Shown: positions 1-9,683, counted from the first letter of the stretch. The stretch is 64,000 nucleotides of DNA from Methylomarinovum caldicuralii (GCF_033126985.1 NZ_AP024714.1:2558990-2622989); one strand, 5' to 3'. Translations and numbers: made by a program. The notes: generated by a model not told the origin, from the sequence alone.

Positions 1-487
1 GGGGCGGGGGGGCGCCGGCCTGCAGGGCTCGCCAGAGGGGCAGGATGGCGTGGCACTGCCAGAGGAGCTGCACACTGGGATGGAAGCGGAAGCGCAGCCC
101 CGGCCAGTCCTGGGGGGGCACCGCGATCAGATCGTCGGCGGTCAGCGGTTTGGCGTCGGAGCAGTCGAAGGCCAGCCCCAGGGCCCATTCGAAGGCGGCG
201 AACTCCGCCAGCGCCGCCTCTCCCCGCCGGGCGAGGAATTCGGGCAGGCGGTGGCCGATCCAGCGGATGGAAAAATGCCGCGACGGGCAGGCGGCGAGAT
301 AATCCCGGGCCAGGCGGGTAAAAGCCGCCTCCCCCAGCCAGCACCGCAGCAGCGGATAATCCACCGCCAGGGCCTCGGCCAGGCGCAGGCGGTAGGCGTT
401 CTGGTAGACCGCCAGCCCCGGCCAGTCCGACTTCCGACCCGCGACGATGTCCTGCTGCAACTGCCGCTGGCGCTCACGCAGCTTCAT
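1..487 (-). CDS. bufC: DUF2063 (BufC/HvfC-type) protein, 3' end beyond the window
   Basis: Reading leftward from the ATG at 487-485 the frame stays open to the window edge, giving about 160 residues that begin MKLRERQRQLQQDIVAG. The body (VYQNAYRLRLAEAL, then WLGEAAFTRLARDYL) has the look of the DUF2063 N-terminal domain, usually found beside DUF692 proteins. In bufferin and related peptide pathways this protein is thought to help the DUF692 enzyme engage its precursor. Its start codon lies inside a second copy of the bufB 3' end, so the ancestral order was bufA-bufB-bufC with a 14-bp bufB/bufC overlap. A toxin-antitoxin pair now separates it from bufB. Family assignment is from motif memory; the exact substrate is inferred. 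Confidence 0.72.
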   Translation of the reverse strand, partial: MKLRERQRQLQQDIVAGRKSDWPGLAVYQNAYRLRLAEALAVDYPLLRCWLGEAAFTRLARDYLAACPSRHFSIRWIGHRLPEFLARRGEAALAEFAAFEWALGLAFDCSDAKPLTADDLIAVPPQDWPGLRFRFHPSVQLLWQCHAILPLWRALQAGAPPP

Positions 488-548
488 GGGTCCACAGGAG
501 CTCGGCGATGCGGCGGGCCTGGTCCGGCACCTGCAACAGGGTTTCCGG
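471..548 (-). repeat. Duplicate of the bufB 3' end (copy A)
   Basis: These 78 bases match 1289-1366 at 70 of 78 positions by eye. Read on the minus strand they encode a bufB-like C-terminus ([19 protein letters not shown], then HEAA and stop), against [19 protein letters not shown] in the intact gene. The copy carries the bufC start codon and marks the far border of the toxin-antitoxin insertion. Confidence 0.85.
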
Positions 549-663
549 TAGCCACCGCCTCTTTTCATACAAAAAATAATACATCCCCCCTCTCGCTTGC
601 TTCCTCAATCACATAGATCACCAATCGAACTGTTATCCGGACAGCTGGAAATGCCGCCCACCA

Positions 664-683
664 TTGTTATATTTTGTTATAAT
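664..683 (+). promoter_or_regulatory. Extended -10 promoter with direct-repeat operator for the toxin-antitoxin pair
   Basis: A perfect TATAAT (678-683) is preceded by TG at 675-676, an extended -10; no -35 hexamer is evident. TTGTTATA occurs twice (664-671 and 674-681), one helical turn apart and overlapping the -10, as expected of an operator for the HTH antitoxin. The toxin ATG follows only 7 nt after the -10 and has no visible Shine-Dalgarno, so the mRNA may be leaderless. Confidence 0.55.
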
Positions 684-690
684 ATCCCGC

Positions 691-945
691 ATGGAAGTGA
701 TCTGGACGCCCAAGGCATTGAAGCAATTGGTCAAGCTGAAGGACCAACAAACCCGGGTTCGGATCGTCCAGGCTGCCCGCAATCTGTCTGCGTTTCCGAA
801 CGTGCCCGGCATCAAAGCATTGAAGAATCACCACTACGGCTACCGTTTGCGCGTCGGCGATTACCGGGTGTTGTTCGATGTGTTGGATCACGCCCACATT
901 GTCAGTATCGAAGAGGTGAAAAAACGCGATGCCCGCACCTATTGA
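691..945 (+). CDS. RelE/ParE-superfamily (HigB-like) toxin
   Basis: An 84-residue basic protein beginning MEVIWTPKALKQLVKLKDQ. The sequence has the RelE/ParE fold pattern: an N-terminal helix pair, a central IKALKNHHYGYRLRVGDYRVLF strand region split here into IKALKNHHYGYRLR and VGDYRVLF, and a C-terminal strand. Such toxins cleave mRNA at ribosomes or poison gyrase; which applies here cannot be told. The ATG at 691 was chosen over an in-frame TTG at 664 because the latter lies within the promoter. It overlaps the antitoxin gene by 17 bases, the usual translational coupling. Local base composition upstream is more AT-rich than the neighbours, consistent with transfer. Confidence 0.85.
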   Translation: MEVIWTPKALKQLVKLKDQQTRVRIVQAARNLSAFPNVPGIKALKNHHYGYRLRVGDYRVLFDVLDHAHIVSIEEVKKRDARTY

Positions 946-1282
946 TTTCCAAGTGATCGAGAAAAACGGCAGACCTGTTTTTGCCGTGGTTCCGTGGGAC
1001 CGCTTCCAGGAAATGCTCAAGGCTTGGCGCGCCACGCAGGTTCGCGAGCATGGCATTCCACAGGATGTGGTGGAGCGGCATGTGATTGATGGCGTCTCCC
1101 TGGTGGCTGCCTGGCGTGAACATTTGGGGCTGACTCAGGCGCAGTTGGCCGACCTGGCGGGTATGAAGCAATCCGCCATCGCCCGTCTGGAACGCCAAGG
1201 ATCAAGACCGCGCAGAACCACGCTGCGTCGCCTGGCCAACGCGATGGGACTGCATCCCGACCAACTGCTGCTGGAGGAATAA
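929..1282 (+). CDS. XRE-family (HigA-like) antitoxin
   Basis: A 117-residue protein. Residues about 60-110 form a helix-turn-helix of the Cro/C1 type (LGLTQAQLADLAGMKQSAIA, then RLERQGSRPRRTTLRRLANA). The N-terminal part (residues 1-55) is probably the toxin-binding region. It starts inside the toxin gene and should both neutralise the toxin and repress the promoter at 664-683. Only six bases separate its stop from the repeat copy of the bufB 3' end, so the cassette ends almost exactly at the duplicated border. Confidence 0.88.
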   Translation: MPAPIDFQVIEKNGRPVFAVVPWDRFQEMLKAWRATQVREHGIPQDVVERHVIDGVSLVAAWREHLGLTQAQLADLAGMKQSAIARLERQGSRPRRTTLRRLANAMGLHPDQLLLEE

Positions 1283-1288
1283 AGCGAC

Positions 1289-1366
1289 CGTTCACGCAGC
1301 TTCATGGGTCCACAAGGGCTCGGCGATGCGGCGGGCCTGGTCCAGTTCCTGCAGCAGGGTTTCCAG
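1289..1366 (-). repeat. 3' end of intact bufB (copy B of the duplication)
   Basis: This is the partner of 471-548 and holds the last codons of the intact bufB gene. The two copies flank the toxin-antitoxin pair as imperfect direct repeats (about 90 percent identical by eye). Confidence 0.85.
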
Positions 1367-2128
1367 CGGCGGAATGTGATCGTCGCGCTCGATCATGGTG
1401 GCCACCGGCCCGAAGCGGGCCGCGGCCCGGGCGAAAAGGTTCCACACCTCCCGGCGGACGGGGTGATCGTGGGTATCGATGACCACCTCCCCCAGGTCGG
1501 TGTGGCCGGCGAGGTGGAACTGCCACACCCGCTCGGGCGGAATCGCCGCCAGATAGGCGTCGGGATCGAAACCGTGATTGCGGGCGCTGACGTAGATGTT
1601 GTTGATGTCGAGCAGGATCAGGCAGTCGGCCCGTTCGGCCACCTGGGCCAAAAATTCCCACTCGGGCATTGCCGATTCGGGATAGCTGAGATAGCTGGAG
1701 ACGTTCTCCAGCAGAATGCGCCGCCCCAGGAAATCCTGCACCTGCCCGACCCGGGCGACCACGTGGCCGAGCGCCTCTTCGGTGTAGGGCAGCGGCAGCA
1801 GGTCGTGGAGGTTGAGGCCGTCCACCCCGGTCCAGCACAGGTGGTCGGACACCCACAGGGGCTCGACCCGCGCTATCAGGGCCTTGAGACGGGCGAGGTA
1901 CTCCCGGTTCAGGGGGTCGGTGCCGCCGATGGAGAGGGACACCCCGTGCATGGCCAGCGGGTAGTCGGCGCGGATGCGGTCGAGATAGTGCAGCGGTTTG
2001 CCGCCATCGACCAGGTAGTTCTCGGTGAGGATCTCGAACCAGCCGAGCGCCGGCTGTTGCGCCAATACGGCTTCGTAGTGCTCCTTGCGCAGGCCGAGGC
2101 CGAAGCCGGGAAAGGGGCGGGACGTCAT
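1292..2128 (-). CDS. bufB: DUF692 multinuclear iron enzyme (BufB/HvfB/MbnB family)
   Basis: A 278-residue TIM-barrel protein of the DUF692 family. These enzymes use two or three iron ions to convert cysteine residues of a precursor peptide, as in methanobactin (MbnB), TglH and bufferin (BufB) biosynthesis. Visible family motifs are [10 protein letters not shown] near residue 60, [12 protein letters not shown] near 140, [13 protein letters not shown] near 174, HLAGHTDLG near 205 and DTHDHPV near 217; these supply the His, Asp, Asn and Glu ligands. The start follows 37 bases after the putative precursor gene, so the two should be co-transcribed. A copper- or zinc-binding peptide is the likely product, given the family and host type. 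A non-metallophore role remains possible. Confidence 0.85.
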   Translation of the reverse strand: MTSRPFPGFGLGLRKEHYEAVLAQQPALGWFEILTENYLVDGGKPLHYLDRIRADYPLAMHGVSLSIGGTDPLNREYLARLKALIARVEPLWVSDHLCWTGVDGLNLHDLLPLPYTEEALGHVVARVGQVQDFLGRRILLENVSSYLSYPESAMPEWEFLAQVAERADCLILLDINNIYVSARNHGFDPDAYLAAIPPERVWQFHLAGHTDLGEVVIDTHDHPVRREVWNLFARAAARFGPVATMIERDDHIPPLETLLQELDQARRIAEPLWTHEAA

Positions 2129-2165
2129 GGCATCTGCACAGCCCGCCTGACGGCGGGCCGCCGGT

Positions 2166-2591
2166 TCACATGCTGGGGGTGATGACCTTGCCGCCCTTGG
2201 CCTCGCATTCCTTCATGCTGACGTACAGGAATCCCTTGCCTTTACACGCATTCATGCCCTTGCAGGCGTTGTTGGGGGTGGCGCACTCGGACTGGCCCTT
2301 GCAGTCGTTGATGCCGAAACAGGCCACCTTGACTTCGGTCGCCTGATCCACGGCGCCCTGCATCTGCTGTTTCATGCCCTCCATCATGCCCTTGGCCTTG
2401 CCTTCCATGCCCTGCATGGCCTCTTGGCCCTGCTGCTGCATCGGCGCCTGACCGGGCTGGGCCGCCTGCGGCTGGCCGGCAGCCGCCTTGCCTTCCTGCT
2501 CCGCCTGATTCTGCGAGGTGCAGCCGGCGCTGAAGATGGCCGCGGCCGCCGTCGCCAGGACCGCGCCCCGGGAAAATTGGTACTTGCTCAT
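2166..2591 (-). CDS. bufA: BufA2-like cysteine-rich metallophore precursor
   Basis: A 141-residue exported protein. The N-terminus is a signal peptide (residues 1-23) ending in SAGC, a weak lipobox. A Gln/Met-rich linker (about residues 28-84) follows. The C-terminal 55 residues hold six cysteines in the pattern [39 protein letters not shown]. This CKGxNxCKGxGF signature is what I know from periplasmic bufferin-type (BufA2) precursors, and the DUF692 gene downstream supports it. The ATG at 2591 sits 8 bases after AAGGAG and is preferred over the adjoining GTG at 2594. The possible lipid anchor is odd for the family, whose members are normally soluble and periplasmic. Confidence 0.75.
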   Translation of the reverse strand: MSKYQFSRGAVLATAAAAIFSAGCTSQNQAEQEGKAAAGQPQAAQPGQAPMQQQGQEAMQGMEGKAKGMMEGMKQQMQGAVDQATEVKVACFGINDCKGQSECATPNNACKGMNACKGKGFLYVSMKECEAKGGKVITPSM

Positions 2592-2648
2592 CACAAAAAC
2601 TCCTTGACGAATTAGATCGACCCATGAGTCGGCCTGCGGGGGAAATCC

Positions 2649-3203
2649 TTACAGCTGCCGCAGCAAATGCCTTCCCCAGGACCAGAGATAATGCAGGCCG
2701 CTGACTATTGTCGTCGCCGCCACCGCGTAAATCAATACGTGCGTCAGCGAAACCGGCAGTGGCCTCAGGCCATGATGCCACAATACCGCCAGCAGCAGCA
2801 GGATTTGCAGCAGGGTGTTCAGTTTGCTGATCCAGGAGGGCTGCCCTTCGAAGGGGTGCAGGAGGAAATAATAGGCCGTCGCCCCCACCAGAATGAGAAT
2901 ATCGCGGCCGATAACCAGCACCACCAGCCAGAGCGGCAGCAAGCCGGTCCAGGCGCAGGCGGCATAGCTCGACACCATCAGCAGCTTGTCGGCGAGCGGG
3001 TCCAGCAGCGAGCCCAGCCGCGAGGTCCAGCCGAAGTGCTTGGCCAGGAACCCGTCGATACCGTCGGAAACCCCGGCGATGAAAAACAGCGCCAGGGCCA
3101 GATCGAAGCGCTGCCGCAGAATGGCCCATACCGTCGGCCCCACCAGCAGGATCCGGCAGATGGTGATGAAATTGGGAAGATTGCGCGGCGTCAACCAGGT
3201 CAT
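2649..3203 (-). CDS. CDP-alcohol phosphatidyltransferase family membrane protein (PgsA-like)
   Basis: A 184-residue integral membrane enzyme with about five hydrophobic segments. The CDP-alcohol phosphotransferase signature is present near residues 45-70: [12 protein letters not shown] followed by [12 protein letters not shown], which fits DGxDGxxA(R/K)x8Gx3Dx3D. Such enzymes move a phosphatidyl group from CDP-diacylglycerol to an alcohol, here probably glycerol-3-phosphate in phosphatidylglycerol synthesis. The substrate cannot be fixed from the motif. The ATG at 3203 has a GAGAGGG ribosome site upstream and starts at [11 protein letters not shown]. The gene is divergent from purM across about 80 bases. 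Confidence 0.8.
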   Translation of the reverse strand: MTWLTPRNLPNFITICRILLVGPTVWAILRQRFDLALALFFIAGVSDGIDGFLAKHFGWTSRLGSLLDPLADKLLMVSSYAACAWTGLLPLWLVVLVIGRDILILVGATAYYFLLHPFEGQPSWISKLNTLLQILLLLAVLWHHGLRPLPVSLTHVLIYAVAATTIVSGLHYLWSWGRHLLRQL

Positions 3204-3283
3204 CGTCGGTTCCCTCTCACCCCTGCTCGTCCCGTACAATAGCAGCATTGCATCTTTCAATCGAACAAAGTGGAGGCATCCCC

Positions 3284-4333
3284 TTGGCAGATCAAGCGCC
3301 CCTCGACTACAAATCCGCCGGCGTCGACATCGAGGCCGGCAACACCCTGGTGGAACGCATCAAGCCGCTGGTCAAAAGAACCTTCCGCCCCGAGGTCCTC
3401 GCCGGCCTCGGTGGCTTCGGCGCCCTGTTCGAGCTGCCCCTGGCGCGCTACCGCCGTCCCGTGCTGGTGGCCGGCACCGACGGCGTCGGCACCAAGCTCA
3501 AGCTGGCCCTGGAGCTGGACCGCCACGACACCATCGGCATCGACCTGGTGGCCATGTGCGTCAACGACATCGTGGTGCAGGGGGCCGAACCGCTGTTTTT
3601 CCTCGACTACTACGCCACCGGCCAGCTGGATGTGGATGTGGCCGCCCGGGTCATCAGCGGCATCGCCCGGGGCTGCGAGCTCGCCGGCTGCGCCCTGATC
3701 GGCGGCGAGACGGCGGAGATGCCCGGTTTCTACGGTGGTGGCGAGTACGACGTGGCCGGCTTCAGCGTCGGCATTGTCGAGAAGGACCGGATCATCGACG
3801 GCAGCCGGGTGCAGGCGGGCGACGTCCTCATCGCCCTCGCCTCCTCCGGCCCCCATTCCAACGGCTACTCGCTGATCCGCAGGGTTCTCGAGGTCAGCGA
3901 CGCCGATCTGTCCCAGCCTTTGGAGGGACGGCCGCTGGCGGACTGGCTGCTGGAGCCGACCCGGATCTATGTCAAACCGCTGCTCCGGCTGCTCGAGGCC
4001 CAGCCGGTCCACGCCCTCGCCCACATCACCGGCGGCGGCATCACCGAAAACCTGCCGCGGGTGCTGCCGGAAGGCCTGGCGGCGGAGATCGACCTGTCGA
4101 GCTGGGAATGGCCACCGGTCTTCCGCTGGCTGCAACGGCAGGGCCATATCGACACGGCGGAAATGCTGCGGACATTCAATTGCGGGGTGGGCATGATCGC
4201 CTGCGTCCCGCCTGAAACCCAGACCGCCGCCCTGGAGACGCTCCGGGAATCGGGCGAAAACGCCTGGGTCATCGGCCACATCAAGGCGGCAGCGGCGAAG
4301 CAGGTCCGCTATCGCAGCACGCCGAAACCGTGA
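3284..4333 (+). CDS. purM: Phosphoribosylformylglycinamidine cyclo-ligase
   Basis: PurM, the AIR synthetase of purine biosynthesis, closes the imidazole ring using ATP. The 349-residue product matches the enterobacterial enzyme along its length: [20 protein letters not shown] at the N-terminus, [51 protein letters not shown] and FNCGVGM. I chose the TTG start at 3284 because GGAGG lies 7 bases upstream and the product then begins at the family-typical position. A second TTG at 3248 has no ribosome site. Its last 25 bases overlap the 3' end of the convergent acylphosphatase gene. Confidence 0.95.
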   Translation: MADQAPLDYKSAGVDIEAGNTLVERIKPLVKRTFRPEVLAGLGGFGALFELPLARYRRPVLVAGTDGVGTKLKLALELDRHDTIGIDLVAMCVNDIVVQGAEPLFFLDYYATGQLDVDVAARVISGIARGCELAGCALIGGETAEMPGFYGGGEYDVAGFSVGIVEKDRIIDGSRVQAGDVLIALASSGPHSNGYSLIRRVLEVSDADLSQPLEGRPLADWLLEPTRIYVKPLLRLLEAQPVHALAHITGGGITENLPRVLPEGLAAEIDLSSWEWPPVFRWLQRQGHIDTAEMLRTFNCGVGMIACVPPETQTAALETLRESGENAWVIGHIKAAAAKQVRYRSTPKP

Positions 4334-4590
4334 AATTCCCCCGTCGCCGGCCCTTCGTCCCGCCAGACCACCTCGGTCACCTGGGCCAGCGGCGGGCCTT
4401 CCCGGCACCAGTCCAAAAGCGCCTGTAACGCTTTCTCTTCGCCTTCGGCGACGATTTCCACCCGGCCGTCGGGCAGGTTCCTGACCCAGCCGGTCAGGCC
4501 CAGCCGCCGCGCCTCCTCCACCGTGTGGGCGCGGTAAAACACCCCCTGAACCCGGCCGGACACCCAGATGTGCCAACGTTTCTGTGCCAT
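4309..4590 (-). CDS. acyP: Acylphosphatase
   Basis: A 93-residue cytosolic enzyme that hydrolyses carboxyl-phosphate bonds of acylphosphates. The family signature is present: [20 protein letters not shown], carrying the catalytic Arg, then [20 protein letters not shown], carrying the catalytic Asn. The length is normal. The ATG at 4590 has AGGAAA about 6 bases upstream. The gene runs toward purM and shares 25 bases with it at the 3' ends, so each stop codon lies inside the other gene. Confidence 0.93.
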   Translation of the reverse strand: MAQKRWHIWVSGRVQGVFYRAHTVEEARRLGLTGWVRNLPDGRVEIVAEGEEKALQALLDWCREGPPLAQVTEVVWRDEGPATGEFHGFGVLR

Positions 4591-4673
4591 GTTTCCTTTC
4601 CTCCAAAAAGACCGAAGCCCCGCCCGGAAACCGGACAGGGCCTCGATGCCTGGCATGGATCGCCGCAGGGCGG

Positions 4674-6320
<1,647 letters not shown>

Positions 6321-6365
6321 TCAGAATTTGAAAGAAATGGAAATTTGTTTGTCAGAAGCTGGAAA

Positions 6366-6656
6366 TCAGCCTTCCAGGATCGCCATGATGTCGTCTTCGC
6401 GCATCACCAGCAGTTCTTCGTCGTCGATGATGACCTCGGTGCCGGCGTACTTGCCGAACAGCACCTTGTCACCAACCTTGACGTCGAGGGGACGCACATC
6501 GCCGTTTTCGAGGATCTTGCCGTTACCGACGGCGAGCACCTCGCCCTTGATCGGTTTTTCCTTGGCAGTGTCGGGAATTACAATACCGCCCGGCGAGGTC
6601 TTTTCCTCTTCCAGACGCTTGACGATGACTCGGTCGTGCAAAGGACGCAGTTTCAT
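6366..6656 (-). CDS. groS: Co-chaperonin GroES (10 kDa)
   Basis: A 96-residue heptameric lid of the GroEL chamber: [18 protein letters not shown], the mobile loop [18 protein letters not shown], and a C-terminal DDIMAILEG. The ATG at 6656 was chosen because AAGGAG sits 8 bases upstream. An in-frame GTG at 6665 overlaps that ribosome site and is unlikely to be used. It is the first gene of the groSL operon. Confidence 0.97.
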   Translation of the reverse strand: MKLRPLHDRVIVKRLEEEKTSPGGIVIPDTAKEKPIKGEVLAVGNGKILENGDVRPLDVKVGDKVLFGKYAGTEVIIDDEELLVMREDDIMAILEG

Positions 6657-6706
6657 GGGCTTCACTCCTTATCTACGTTGTTGAACTCGGATTGCCGTGG
6701 AACTTG

Positions 6707-6733
6707 TTAGCACTCACTTTGTTTGAGTGCTAA
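6707..6733. promoter_or_regulatory. CIRCE operator (HrcA binding site)
   Basis: A perfect TTAGCACTC-N9-GAGTGCTAA inverted repeat, the exact consensus for the heat-inducible repressor HrcA. It abuts the -10 of the groSL promoter, so bound HrcA would block transcription at normal temperature. It also lies upstream of the divergent moeB gene. Confidence 0.96.
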
Positions 6734-6760
6734 TAATAGTCGTCCCAGGACGGCTGTCAA
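6733..6760 (-). promoter_or_regulatory. Sigma-70 promoter of groSL
   Basis: On the minus strand TTGACA (6760-6755) and TATTAT (6738-6733) are separated by 16 bases. Transcription would start within the CIRCE element, the classic HrcA arrangement. No sigma-32 promoter was evident here, in contrast to clpB. Confidence 0.85.
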
Positions 6761-6792
6761 GTGCTTTCCCGCATTTTCCCTTCCGGAGCCTT

Positions 6793-7542
6793 ATGAACGA
6801 CGAACTCCTGCTTCGCTACAGCCGTCAGATCCTGTTGCCTCAGCTCGACATATGGGGACAGGAAAAATTAATTCAAGCCCGGGTGCTGATCGTCGGCGCC
6901 GGTGGGCTGGGGTGTCCTGCGGCCATGTATCTGGCGGCCGCCGGCGTCGGGCATCTCACCATCGCCGACGACGACACCGTGGAACTGTCCAACCTCCAGC
7001 GCCAGATCGCCCATCACACCGAAGACATCGGCCGGCCCAAGGCCGAATCGACCGCCGCCACCCTGAGCGCCCTCAACCCCAACGTCAAGGTCGAGGCGCT
7101 GTGCCGCCGTCTCGAGGGGGAAGCCCTGGCCGCACAGGTGGCCGGGGCCGATCTGGTGCTCGACTGCAGCGACAACTTCGCCACCCGCTTCGCCGTCAAC
7201 CGCGCCTGCGTCCAGGCTGGCAGGCCTTTGGTGTCGGGGGCGGCGATCCGTTTCGAGGGCCAGGTGGCGGTGTTCGATCCGCGCCAGCCGGACAGCCCCT
7301 GCTATCACTGCCTCTATCCCGACCAGGGCGAACTGGAGGAACGCTGCAGCCGGAACGGGGTCATCGCCCCCGTCACCGGCATCGTCGGCAGCGTCCAGGC
7401 GCTGGAGGCGATCAAGGTTCTCGCCGGCATCGGCCGCCCCCTCACCGGCCGTCTGCTGATTCTGGACGGATTGCAGATGAGCTGGCACTGCGTTAACCTG
7501 CCCCGCAACCCTTCCTGTCCAACCTGTGGAGCGTCCTCATGA
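6793..7542 (+). CDS. moeB: MoeB/ThiF-family adenylyltransferase
   Basis: A 249-residue E1-like enzyme that adenylates the C-terminal glycine of a sulfur-carrier protein (MoaD for molybdopterin, or ThiS for thiazole). The nucleotide-binding VLIVGAGGLGCPAAMYLAAA is near residues 31-50, followed by LSNLQRQIAHHTEDIG and DCSDNFATRFAVN. A zinc site is formed by CYHC near residue 173 and CPTC at the C-terminus. The ATG at 6793 follows GGAG by 5 bases. MoeB is the likelier role because no thi genes are near and Fe-S/molybdenum-type accessory genes occur elsewhere in the window, but ThiF cannot be excluded. Confidence 0.85.
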   Translation: MNDELLLRYSRQILLPQLDIWGQEKLIQARVLIVGAGGLGCPAAMYLAAAGVGHLTIADDDTVELSNLQRQIAHHTEDIGRPKAESTAATLSALNPNVKVEALCRRLEGEALAAQVAGADLVLDCSDNFATRFAVNRACVQAGRPLVSGAAIRFEGQVAVFDPRQPDSPCYHCLYPDQGELEERCSRNGVIAPVTGIVGSVQALEAIKVLAGIGRPLTGRLLILDGLQMSWHCVNLPRNPSCPTCGASS

Positions 7543-7763
7543 GAACGATCATCACCGCATGGCTCCTGATGCTGCCGACCGCCGCATTCGCCCACGCCGG
7601 CCACTGGCATCTGGACGAGGAAACCCTGGAGAAGATCTTCGGCGCCGCCGATGCGGTCTATCAGTGGTTTGTCGGCAACGCCGTCGTCATCGCCACCGTG
7701 ACGCTGGTCGTGCTGACGGTATGGGGCATCGTCTGGTGGCGCCAGCAGGGCAAGGCCGAATGA
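7539..7763 (+). CDS. Small exported membrane protein of unknown function
   Basis: A 74-residue protein whose start overlaps the moeB stop by four bases (ATGA), so it is translationally coupled. Residues 1-18 form a signal peptide with an AFA cleavage motif. The mature N-terminus is His-rich (HAGHWHLDEE). A single transmembrane helix spans about residues 46-67 (AVVIATVTLVVLTVWGIVWW), followed by a short charged tail. I do not recognise a family. The periplasmic histidines might bind a metal. It is separated from pqqA by the pqq promoter region. Confidence 0.7.
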   Translation: MRTIITAWLLMLPTAAFAHAGHWHLDEETLEKIFGAADAVYQWFVGNAVVIATVTLVVLTVWGIVWWRQQGKAE

Positions 7764-7823
7764 CCTGCCTTCCCGGCCTTCTCCCGTGGAAGCGACAGAT
7801 GAAAAATTCCTGGTCACGGATGG

Positions 7824-7852
7824 TTGCGCTCCCCCAAAGGGGGCCGTATACT
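7824..7852 (+). promoter_or_regulatory. pqqA promoter with a palindrome in its spacer
   Basis: TTGCGC (7824-7829) and TATACT (7847-7852) are 17 bases apart. The spacer contains a perfect palindrome, CCCCC-AAA-GGGGG (7831-7843), which could be a regulator site or simply alter promoter shape. The predicted start lies about 40 bases before pqqA. Confidence 0.65.
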
Positions 7853-7898
7853 TCAAATCTCGGGAAAATCACAAGATCCTTCAAAGGAGGTACGCGAC

Positions 7899-7973
7899 AT
7901 GAAGTGGGAAAAGCCCAGCTACAACGATCTGCGCTTCGGTTTTGAAGTCACCATGTACATCTACAACCGTTAA
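7899..7973 (+). CDS. pqqA: PQQ precursor peptide PqqA
   Basis: A 24-residue peptide (MKWEKPSYNDLRFG, then FEVTMYIYNR) that is the substrate from which pyrroloquinoline quinone is built. The cross-linked glutamate and tyrosine are present in the ExxxY spacing: Glu16 and Tyr20. It has a strong ribosome site (AAAGGAGG, 8 bases upstream). A terminator hairpin immediately follows, which would make pqqA more abundant than the downstream enzymes. Confidence 0.97.
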   Translation: MKWEKPSYNDLRFGFEVTMYIYNR

Positions 7974-7995
7974 TCTCGCGGTTCGATTTTCAGCA

Positions 7996-8024
7996 AAGGG
8001 GTTTCCTCGCGAAGCCCCTTTTTT
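7996..8024 (+). terminator. Intrinsic terminator/attenuator between pqqA and pqqB
   Basis: AAGGGGTTTC (7996-8005) pairs with GAAGCCCCTT (8011-8020) around a CTCGC loop, followed by TTTT. Partial read-through would set a high pqqA to pqqB-E ratio, as in other methylotrophs. Confidence 0.85.
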
Positions 8025-8043
8025 ATTCCCATAGGACGCCATC

Positions 8044-8958
8044 ATGCTCATCCGTGTGCTCGGCTCCGGCGCCGGCGGCGGTTTCCCCCAGTGGAACTGC
8101 AACTGCGACAACTGCCGCCGTCTGCGCCGGGGTGAAATCAACGCCCGCCCCCGCACCCAGTCGTCCATCGCCGTCAGCGAGGACGGGGACAACTGGGTTC
8201 TGTTCAACGCCTCCCCGGACATCCGCTTCCAGCTGGAGGCCAACCCGCCGCTCCAGCCCAAACGCGGGGTGCGCGACACCGGCATCAGAGCCATCGTCCT
8301 CATCGACGCCCAGATCGACCACACCACCGGACTCTTGATCCTGCGCGAGAGCACCTCCCCGCTGGAGATCTACTGCGCCGATCCGGTCCACCGTGACCTG
8401 ACCTCCGGCTTCCCGGTCCTGACCATGCTGGGCCATTACTGCGGTGTCCACCGCCATCCACTGCCCATCGACGGCAGCGCTTTCCAGATTCCCGGCTTCG
8501 ACGACCTGCGCTTTTACAGCCACGCCCTGGTGAGCAAGGCGCCCCCTTACTCGCCCCACCGCAACGATCCCCATCCCGGCGACAACGTGGGCGTGATCGT
8601 GGAGCAGATCTCCAGCGGCAGAAAGCTCTACTACGCCCCCGGCCTGGGGGAAATCGAGCCCCACGTGTTCGAGGCCATGCAGGCAGCCGACTGCGTCCTG
8701 GTGGACGGCACCTTCTGGACCGACGACGAGATGAAAAAGGTGGGCAGTGCCAAGAAGGCCCGCGAAATCGGCCACCTGCCCCAGTCCGGCCCCGGCGGCA
8801 TGATCGAAGTGCTGAACCGCCTGCCGCGGGAGACGCGCAGGATTTTGATCCACATCAACAACACCAATCCGATTCTGGACGAAGATTCGCCCGAGCGCCG
8901 GCAACTGACCGAGGCCGGCATCGAGGTGGCTTACGACACCATGGAGATCCGCGTATGA
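8044..8958 (+). CDS. pqqB: PqqB, metallo-beta-lactamase-fold PQQ biosynthesis protein
   Basis: A 304-residue protein with the typical PqqB opening [18 protein letters not shown] and a CNCDNC cysteine cluster near residues 20-25 that binds structural zinc. It is an iron-dependent hydroxylase of the metallo-beta-lactamase fold thought to act on the diamino-acid intermediate. Conserved stretches include [20 protein letters not shown] and HINNTNPIL. The start is 70 bases after pqqA, and the stop overlaps pqqC by four bases. Confidence 0.96.
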   Translation: MLIRVLGSGAGGGFPQWNCNCDNCRRLRRGEINARPRTQSSIAVSEDGDNWVLFNASPDIRFQLEANPPLQPKRGVRDTGIRAIVLIDAQIDHTTGLLILRESTSPLEIYCADPVHRDLTSGFPVLTMLGHYCGVHRHPLPIDGSAFQIPGFDDLRFYSHALVSKAPPYSPHRNDPHPGDNVGVIVEQISSGRKLYYAPGLGEIEPHVFEAMQAADCVLVDGTFWTDDEMKKVGSAKKAREIGHLPQSGPGGMIEVLNRLPRETRRILIHINNTNPILDEDSPERRQLTEAGIEVAYDTMEIRV

Positions 8959-9683
8959 CGAACCAACAGCCGTGGTCGCGGGAGGAATTCGAGGCCAAAC
9001 TGCGCGACAAGGGCAAGTACTACCACATCAAGCATCCCTATCACGTCCTCATGGCCGAGGGCAAGCTCAACGAGGACCAGATCCGCGGCTGGGTGCTCAA
9101 CCGCTTCTACTATCAGGTGACTATCCCGCGCAAGGACGCGGCGATCATGGCCAACTGCCCGGACCGGGAGACCCGGCGGATGTGGGTGCAGCGCATCCTC
9201 GACCACGACGGTCATGGCGACGATCCCGGCGGCATCGAGGCCTGGATCCAGCTGGGGCTGGCCTGCGGCCTTCAGCGCGAGGGGATCACCTCCCTGAGGC
9301 ACGTCCTTCCCGGGGTACGCTTCGCCGTCGATGCCTACTACAACTTCTGCCGCACCGCCCCGTGGCAGGAGGCGGTGTGCTCGTCCCTGACCGAGCTGTT
9401 CGCCCCCACCATCCACAAGCAGCGCCTGGCCGGCTGGCCGGAGCTGTATCCGTGGATCAAGCCGGAGGGACTGGCCTACTTCCAGAAGCGGGTCAGCCAG
9501 GCGCGCCGTGACGTGGAGCACGGCCTCGCCTTCACCCTCGACTATTTCGGCCAAAGCCGCCAGCTCCAGGAGCGGGCGCTGGAGATCCTCCAGTTCAAGC
9601 TCGACGTCCTCTGGACCATGCTCGACGCCATGTGGCTGGCCTACATCGACAACAAACCGCCCTACTTCAACATCCAGGAATGA
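8955..9683 (+). CDS. pqqC: Pyrroloquinoline-quinone synthase PqqC
   Basis: A 242-residue cofactor-less oxidase that performs ring closure and the final oxidation to PQQ. Typical motifs are [57 protein letters not shown] and a C-terminal [13 protein letters not shown]. Length is normal (about 240-255). ATGA overlaps tie it to pqqB before and pqqD after, so the cluster is translated as a coupled unit. Confidence 0.97.
   Translation: MTNQQPWSREEFEAKLRDKGKYYHIKHPYHVLMAEGKLNEDQIRGWVLNRFYYQVTIPRKDAAIMANCPDRETRRMWVQRILDHDGHGDDPGGIEAWIQLGLACGLQREGITSLRHVLPGVRFAVDAYYNFCRTAPWQEAVCSSLTELFAPTIHKQRLAGWPELYPWIKPEGLAYFQKRVSQARRDVEHGLAFTLDYFGQSRQLQERALEILQFKLDVLWTMLDAMWLAYIDNKPPYFNIQE

Noticed and set aside
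142-477. An Arg-rich open frame inside the DUF2063 gene on the same strand.
   Set aside because: It is an out-of-frame reading of the real gene with compositional Arg/Trp bias.
3235-3240. TACAAT as a purM promoter -10.
   Set aside because: No -35 hexamer at a suitable distance, so not listed.
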